Positions 59,468 to 64,000 of a stretch of 64,000 nt of DNA are shown here, piece by piece; the first letter of the stretch is position 1; the number at the start of each line of letters is the position of its first letter. Source of the DNA: DATARH01 sp963778385 (lineage in GTDB: Bacteria > Pseudomonadota > Alphaproteobacteria > ATCC43930 > CGMCC-115725). The notes under the pieces are model-generated. The model saw only the letters and a list, made by a program, of their open reading frames with translations. It had not been told where the DNA came from and made no database searches. The position numbers were made by a program, and so were the translations under genes. Where the stretch lies: contig CAVZUA010000032.1 in NCBI GenBank assembly GCA_963778385.1, positions 248,001 through 312,000 of the forward strand. Reading direction: 5' to 3'.

Positions 59468-59658
59468 TGGCTCAAGCCTCGAAGAAGACCGTGACCGTGG
59501 TGCAGACGGGCAGCCCGATCGGCCGCCGTTTCGACCAGGAGCAGACGCTGAAGGGCCTCGGCCTCAACAAGATGCGCCGCCAGCGGACGCTCGAAGACAC
59601 ACCCGCGGTGCGCGGCATGATCAACAAGGTGAAGCACCTCGTTAAGGTGGTGGAGTAG
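59467..59658 (+). CDS. rpmD: 50S ribosomal protein L30
   Basis: 63 residues. 'VTVVQTGSPIGRRFDQEQTLKGLGLNKMRRQRTLEDTPAVRGMI' spans the whole family pattern. The start overlaps the rpsE stop (TAATG). Confidence 0.96.
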   Translation: MAQASKKTVTVVQTGSPIGRRFDQEQTLKGLGLNKMRRQRTLEDTPAVRGMINKVKHLVKVVE

Positions 59659-59664
59659 CGGAGC

Positions 59665-59700
59665 GCGGGCGTCCTGCCCGCTTGCGGCCGAGACGGCCGC
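59665..59700. repeat. Two adjacent hairpins between rpmD and rplO
   Basis: GCGGGC-GTCCT-GCCCGC (59665-59681) and GCGGCCG-AGA-CGGCCGC (59684-59700) fill the 59-bp gap. They end 5 bases before the rplO ribosome site (AAGGA, 59706-59710) and might affect rplO translation or mRNA stability. Confidence 0.7.
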
Positions 59701-59717
59701 GGTCTAAGGAAATGACG

Positions 59718-60200
59718 ATGAAGCTCAACGAGATCAGGGACAATCCGGGCGCGCATTACCGCGCGAAGCGCCTCGGCCGCGGTATTGGCTCGGGCAAAGG
59801 CAAGACCGCGGGCCATGGCGGCAAGGGCCAGCTCGGGCGTTCCGGCGTCGCGATCAACGCGTTCGAGGGCGGTCAGACCCCGTTGCACCGGCGGCTGCCG
59901 AAGCGCGGCTTCAACAACAAGATTTTCCAGAAGGACTTCAAGGTCATCAATCTCGGCCGCCTGCAGGCCGCGCTCGATTCCAAAAAGCTCGCCGCCGCGG
60001 AGACGATCGACGGCAAGGCGCTCGTCGCGGCCGGCGTGCTGCGCCGGACCGGCGATGGCGTGCGCCTGCTCGCCAAGGGTGAGATCAAGACCGCGATCAC
60101 GATCGAAGTCGTCGGCGCCTCGCAAGCGGCGATCGCCGCGGTCGAGAAGGCCGGCGGCAAGGTGGTGTTGCCCGAGGGCGCCGCGAAAGCCGAGGCTTGA
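59718..60200 (+). CDS. rplO: 50S ribosomal protein L15
   Basis: 160 residues. 'MKLNEIRDNPGAHYRAKRLGRGIGSGKGKTAGHGGKGQLGRSG' and 'GGQTPLHRRLPKRGFNN' are conserved. I chose ATG 59718, seven bases after AAGGA. The in-frame ATG at 59712 is too close to that site. Confidence 0.96.
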   Translation: MKLNEIRDNPGAHYRAKRLGRGIGSGKGKTAGHGGKGQLGRSGVAINAFEGGQTPLHRRLPKRGFNNKIFQKDFKVINLGRLQAALDSKKLAAAETIDGKALVAAGVLRRTGDGVRLLAKGEIKTAITIEVVGASQAAIAAVEKAGGKVVLPEGAAKAEA

Positions 60201-60220
60201 GGCTGCACGGATGTCCTTGG

Positions 60221-60326
60221 TCCTTCGAGGCTTCGCTCCGCGAAGCGTCTCAGGATGAGGGGCGTCATGGGATGGCATAATGAAAGGACCTCATCCTGAG
60301 GAGGCGCGAAGCGCCGTCTCGAAGGA
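60221..60326. repeat. Inverted pair of dispersed repeats (REP family A), copy 2
   Basis: Unit 1 (60221-60260) starts TCCTTCGAGG and ends GTCTCAGGATGAGG. Unit 2 (60289-60326) is its inverse, CTCATCCTGAGG...GTCTCGAAGGA. Both match the pair at 14808-14915. The pair occupies half of the 214-bp rplO-secY gap, inside the spc operon. The remaining bases show no gene. Confidence 0.8.
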
Positions 60327-60414
60327 CGACGACAGATCATCCCGGTGGGCTTTCGCATTGTGGTAGCAGGTTCTATTTTGGTGGTGTCCCCATAGCGGGG
60401 CAGGGAACGAAGAG

Positions 60415-61761
60415 ATGGCGTCAGCCGCCGAGCAACTCGCAAGCAGCATCAATTTCGGCGCGTTTTCCAAGGCGACCGAGCTCAAGAGCCGGATCTGGTT
60501 CACCCTGGGCGCGCTTGTCGTCTACCGGCTCGGCACCTATATCCCGCTGCCCGGCATCGACCCGGGCATTCTGCACGAGATCTTCTCGAACAAAACGGGC
60601 GGCATTCTCGGCATGTTCGACATGTTTTCGGGCGGTGCGCTCGGCCGCATGTCGATCTTCGCGCTCAACATCATGCCGTACATCTCGGCCTCGATCATCA
60701 TCCAGCTCCTGACGGCGGTCTCGCCGACGCTCGAGGCGCTGAAGAAGGAAGGCGAGAGCGGCCGCAAAAAGCTCAACCAGTACACCCGCTACAGCACGGT
60801 CGTGCTCGCCACGGTGCAGGCCTACGGCATCGCCGTCGGGCTGGAAGGGATGCGCTCCGGCGTCCAATCGGCGGTTATCGATCCCGGTCTGTTCTTCCGC
60901 ATGGTCACGGTGGTGACGCTGTCGAGTGGCACGGTGTTCCTGATGTGGCTCGGCGAGCAGATCACCGCGCGCGGCGTCGGCAACGGCATCTCGCTGATTA
61001 TCATGGCCGGCATTGTCGCCAACCTGCCGCACGCCGTGGCCTCGACCCTCGACCTTGTCGCCAGCCGGGCGCGGTCGCCGATTTTTGTGCTGATCCTGCC
61101 GGTGATGTCGGTCGCGGTCGTCGCCTTTATCGTCTTTATCGAGCGGGCGCAGCGCCGCATCCTCGTGCAATACCCGAAGCGTCAGGTCGGCAACCGGATG
61201 TTTGGCGGCGAGGCCTCGCACCTGCCGCTGAAGCTCAATACCTCGGGTGTGATCCCGCCAATCTTCGCGTCGTCGCTGCTGCTGTTGCCGGCGACGATCT
61301 CGACCTTTGAGCAGGAAGGGCAGAATTTCGGCTGGCTGGGGACGGTCACCAGCTACCTCGCCCATGGAACGCCGCTTTACATGGTGCTCTATATCGGGCT
61401 GATCGTGTTCTTCTGCTTCTTCTACACGGCGATCGTCTTCAACCCGCAGGAGACGGCCGACAATCTGCGCAAATATGGCGGCTTCATCCCCGGCATCCGG
61501 CCGGGCAAGAACACTGCCGACCATCTCGATTATGTGCTGACCCGGTTGACCGTGGTCGGCGCGGCGTATCTGGCGGCGGTGTGCATCCTGCCGGAAATCC
61601 TCATTTCGCAATATTCGGTGCCGTTCTATTTCGGCGGGACCAGTCTGCTGATCGTGGTCAGCGTCACGATGGATACGGTCGCGCAAATTCATTCGCATCT
61701 CCTCGCGCATCAGTACGAGGGGCTGATCAAAAAATCCCGATTGAGGGGACGCCGGGGATGA
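60415..61761 (+). CDS. secY: Preprotein translocase subunit SecY
   Basis: 448 residues, ten membrane helices. 'YIPLPGID' and the plug region 'GGILGMFDMFSGGALGRMSIFALNIMPYISASIIIQLL' are typical, as are 'ERAQRRILVQYPKRQVG' and 'LPLKLNTSGVIPPIFASSLLLLP'. It forms the SecYEG channel with the SecE encoded at 34313. The stop overlaps the adk start by ATGA. Confidence 0.97.
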   Translation: MASAAEQLASSINFGAFSKATELKSRIWFTLGALVVYRLGTYIPLPGIDPGILHEIFSNKTGGILGMFDMFSGGALGRMSIFALNIMPYISASIIIQLLTAVSPTLEALKKEGESGRKKLNQYTRYSTVVLATVQAYGIAVGLEGMRSGVQSAVIDPGLFFRMVTVVTLSSGTVFLMWLGEQITARGVGNGISLIIMAGIVANLPHAVASTLDLVASRARSPIFVLILPVMSVAVVAFIVFIERAQRRILVQYPKRQVGNRMFGGEASHLPLKLNTSGVIPPIFASSLLLLPATISTFEQEGQNFGWLGTVTSYLAHGTPLYMVLYIGLIVFFCFFYTAIVFNPQETADNLRKYGGFIPGIRPGKNTADHLDYVLTRLTVVGAAYLAAVCILPEILISQYSVPFYFGGTSLLIVVSVTMDTVAQIHSHLLAHQYEGLIKKSRLRGRRG

Positions 61762-62405
61762 ATTTGATCCTGCTGGGGCCGCCAGGCGCCGGCAAGGGGA
61801 CGCAGGCCAAGCGCCTCGAACAGGCGCACGGGCTTGTCCAGCTTGCGACCGGCGACATGCTGCGCGCCGAGACGGCCTCGGGCAGTGAGCTCGGCCGCCG
61901 GATCAAGGCGATCATGGATTCGGGCGCGCTGGTTTCCGATGAGATCGTCATCGAGCTGATCGAGTCGCGCATCACCGCGCCCGAAGCGAAGAAGGGCGTC
62001 ATCCTCGACGGCTTTCCGCGGACCATCCCGCAGGCCGAGGCGCTCGATGCGATGCTGGCCAAACACGGACTGAAGCTCGATCACGTGATCCTGATGCAGG
62101 TTGACGAAGCGGCGCTGGTCGACCGGCTTGCCGGCCGCTTCAGCTGCCGTAAATGCGGCGCCAGCTATCACGAGCGCTATCATCGGCCAAGGCAGGAAGG
62201 CGTTTGCGATGTCTGCGGTGCGCGCGAGTTCGTCCACCGCCCCGACGACAGGCCCGAGGCTGTCCAGAAACGCTTCGAAGTCTACCGCCAGCAGACCGCG
62301 CCGATCCTGCCCTATTACCGCGACAAGGGCATCCTCGAGACGATCGACGGCATGGGCGAAATGGACGCCGTGGCCCGCACGATCGAGGCGCTCATCGCGC
62401 GGTGA
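61758..62405 (+). CDS. adk: Adenylate kinase
   Basis: 215 residues. It interconverts ATP + AMP and 2 ADP. P-loop 'GPPGAGKGTQAKRL', NMP-binding 'LATGDMLRAE' and 'DGFPRTIPQAEALD' are present, and the LID domain carries a zinc-type Cys set ('CRKCGASYHERYH', 'CDVCGA'). It is translationally coupled to secY. Confidence 0.97.
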   Translation: MNLILLGPPGAGKGTQAKRLEQAHGLVQLATGDMLRAETASGSELGRRIKAIMDSGALVSDEIVIELIESRITAPEAKKGVILDGFPRTIPQAEALDAMLAKHGLKLDHVILMQVDEAALVDRLAGRFSCRKCGASYHERYHRPRQEGVCDVCGAREFVHRPDDRPEAVQKRFEVYRQQTAPILPYYRDKGILETIDGMGEMDAVARTIEALIAR

Positions 62406-62517
62406 ATTTGCCGCGAACGGCGGTTGACGCTGCGCCGCCGATCCGTATAATCGCGATCCTTTGCGAGGGAGCGATCCCCCGCTCCCTCGCCTATGCCCGA
62501 ATCGAGGAGATGCGCTC

Positions 62518-62886
62518 GTGGCGCGAATTGCCGGCGTTAACATCCCCAATCAGAAGCGCGTGCCGATCGCGCTGACCTACATTCACGGGATCGGGCGCAC
62601 CAAGGCGCTTGAGATCTGCAACAAGGTCGGTATCCCGATCGAGCGTCGCGCCAACGACATGACCGACGACGAGGTGCTGCGGGTCCGCGAGCTGATCGAC
62701 CGCGAGTACACGGTCGAGGGCGATTTGCGTCGCCAGGTGGCGATGAACATCAAGCGTCTGATGGACCTCGGGTCCTACCGCGGCCTGCGGCACCGCAAGG
62801 GGCTGCCGGTGCGGGGTCAGCGCACGCACACCAACGCACGCACTCGCAAGGGCCCGGCCCGGCCGATCGCCGGCAAGAAGAAGTAG
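62518..62886 (+). CDS. rpsM: 30S ribosomal protein S13
   Basis: 122 residues, GTG start preceded by AGGAG eight bases upstream. 'RIAGVNIPNQKRVPIALTYIHGIGRTKALEIC' and 'YRGLRHRKGLPVRGQRTHTNARTRKGP' are diagnostic. S13 contacts tRNA and the large subunit from the 30S head. It is first of the alpha operon, 112 bp after adk. Confidence 0.97.
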   Translation: MARIAGVNIPNQKRVPIALTYIHGIGRTKALEICNKVGIPIERRANDMTDDEVLRVRELIDREYTVEGDLRRQVAMNIKRLMDLGSYRGLRHRKGLPVRGQRTHTNARTRKGPARPIAGKKK

Positions 62887-62924
62887 TTTTGTTGATCAGC
62901 CCCTCGAAACGGCGGAACGGCTAA

Positions 62925-63323
62925 ATGGCAAGAAGCACGGCGGCAGCGCCGCGTTTGCGGCGTCGCGAACGCAAGAACATCACGTCGGGTACGGCGCATG
63001 TGAATGCGACCTTCAACAACACGATGATCACGATCACCGATGCCCAGGGCAACGCGATCGCGTGGTCGTCGTCGGGCAGCCAAGGTTTCAAGGGCTCGCG
63101 CAAATCGACCCCCTACGCGGCGCAAATGGCCGCCGAGGATGCCGGGCGCAAAGCCATGGAGCACGGCATGCGCACGCTCGACATCGAGGTCAAGGGGCCC
63201 GGCTCGGGACGCGAGTCTGCGTTGCGCGCCTTGCAAAGTGTTGGTTTCGCTATCACTTCTATTCGCGACGTCACGCCGATCCCGCATAACGGCTGCCGCC
63301 CGCCGAAACGACGCCGGGTCTGA
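62925..63323 (+). CDS. rpsK: 30S ribosomal protein S11
   Basis: 132 residues. 'KNITSGTAHVNATFNNTMITITDAQGNAIAWSSSGSQGFKGSRKSTPYAAQMAAEDA' and the end 'DVTPIPHNGCRPPKRRRV' are conserved. S11 lies on the 30S platform near the mRNA exit. It is 38 bp after rpsM. Confidence 0.97.
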   Translation: MARSTAAAPRLRRRERKNITSGTAHVNATFNNTMITITDAQGNAIAWSSSGSQGFKGSRKSTPYAAQMAAEDAGRKAMEHGMRTLDIEVKGPGSGRESALRALQSVGFAITSIRDVTPIPHNGCRPPKRRRV

Positions 63324-63420
63324 GAAAGACTGGGCGCCGCGCGGCGGTTTTGCCGTCGCCGCAGACTATAACGATTGCCGGTGCCGTCGCCGGCTCGGAT
63401 GTCGATAGGACATACGCTCA

Positions 63421-64000
63421 ATGACCGATGTCTTTGTGATTCAACGCAATTGGCAGACGCTGATCAAGCCGAAGGCGCTCGCCGTCGAGGCCGGCGAGGA
63501 TGCGAAGCGTGCCGCCACCGTGGTCGCCGAGCCGCTCGAACGCGGCTTCGGACTGACCCTCGGTAACGCGCTGCGCCGTGTGCTGCTGTCGTCGCTGCAG
63601 GGCGCGGCGGTGACGTCGATGCAGATCGAGGGCGTGCTGCACGAATTCTCGTCGATCCCCGGCGTGCTCGAGGATGTGACCGACATCGTGCTCAACGTCA
63701 AGAGCATCGGGCTGCGCATGCACGGCGATGGGCCGAAGCGCATGCGCCTTCGCGCGACCGGTCCCGGCGAGGTCCGTGCTGGCGCGATCGAGACCGGCCA
63801 CGATATCGACATTCTCAACCCCGACCTGGTGATCTGCACGCTCGATACCGGTGCCCGGATATCGATGGAGTTCACCGTCGAGATCGGCAAGGGCTATGTC
63901 CCGGCGACCGCCAACCGGCCCGAGGATGCCCCGATCGGTCTCATCCCGGTCGACGCGCTGTTCAGCCCGGTGCGCAAGGTGTCGTACCGCGTCGAGAACA
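63421..64000 (+). CDS. rpoA: RNA polymerase alpha subunit, N-terminal part (cut by window end)
   Basis: The first 193 residues are present and the frame is open at the last base. The N-terminal domain, which dimerises and seats beta and beta-prime, shows 'FVIQRNWQTLIKPKAL', 'VAEPLERGFGLTLGNALRRVLLSSLQGAAVTSMQIEGVLHEFSSIPGVLEDV' and 'FTVEIGKGYVPA'. The C-terminal DNA-binding domain and probably rplQ lie beyond the window. Confidence 0.96.
   Translation, partial: MTDVFVIQRNWQTLIKPKALAVEAGEDAKRAATVVAEPLERGFGLTLGNALRRVLLSSLQGAAVTSMQIEGVLHEFSSIPGVLEDVTDIVLNVKSIGLRMHGDGPKRMRLRATGPGEVRAGAIETGHDIDILNPDLVICTLDTGARISMEFTVEIGKGYVPATANRPEDAPIGLIPVDALFSPVRKVSYRVEN

Overview
The window is about 64 kb of high-GC DNA from an alphaproteobacterial chromosome. 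The evidence is a phasin gene with PhaR-type operator motifs, an EnvZ/OmpR pair next to a MarR gene divergent from a branched-chain aminotransferase, and one continuous block running tRNA-Tyr, tRNA-Gly, tuf, tRNA-Trp, secE, nusG, rplKAJL, rpoBC, rpsLG, fusA, tuf, rpsJ and on through the S10, spc and alpha operons. The short zinc-free S14, the tail on S17 and the mix of accessory genes fit a Rhodospirillales-like lineage best, but that placement is inference. I see no rRNA gene, CRISPR array, prophage, transposase or insertion sequence.

Bases 1 to about 8.5 kb hold a cut TetR-like gene, a phasin with promoter, operators and terminator, the EnvZ/OmpR-like pair, a MarR regulator divergent from ilvE, and a three-gene unit: exported barrel-like protein, FecR-domain protein, and CHASE2 adenylate cyclase. 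This unit is the best candidate here for a little-studied signalling system. From 8.5 to 17.1 kb everything is on the minus strand: uvrB, a pteridine-reductase-like SDR, then uvrC-pgsA-mobB-moeA-moaD-moaE, which combines DNA repair, phospholipid synthesis and molybdenum cofactor synthesis. From 17.3 to 32.4 kb lie a SulP transporter, an ECF sigma/anti-sigma pair, an aspartate aminotransferase, a small lipoprotein, an EF-G-like paralogue without the catalytic His, the molybdoenzyme msrP, a phosphonopyruvate hydrolase/PEP mutase-family gene, an MBOAT/SGNH O-acylation pair, an MmgE/PrpD protein, a YiaF-like lipoprotein and an enolase-superfamily gene broken by one extra base.

From 32.5 kb to the end is the transcription/translation super-cluster, all on the plus strand. 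The two tuf genes are nearly identical, and the identity extends about 50 bp past the stop codon into a palindromic repeat, a mark of gene conversion. Several short palindromic repeats sit inside or between ribosomal operons (nusG-rplK, rpmD-rplO, rplO-secY). A well-spaced promoter and a possible attenuator precede rpsL, and a compound stem-loop separates rplL from rpoB. The essential gene rpsE reads in two frames joined at a run of six G inside a 21-bp tandem repeat. This is either a sequence error or a -1 frameshift and needs checking. rpoA is cut by the window end.

Minus-strand readings of several hundred codons run opposite rpoB, rpoC, tuf and others. I treat them as GC-driven artefacts.
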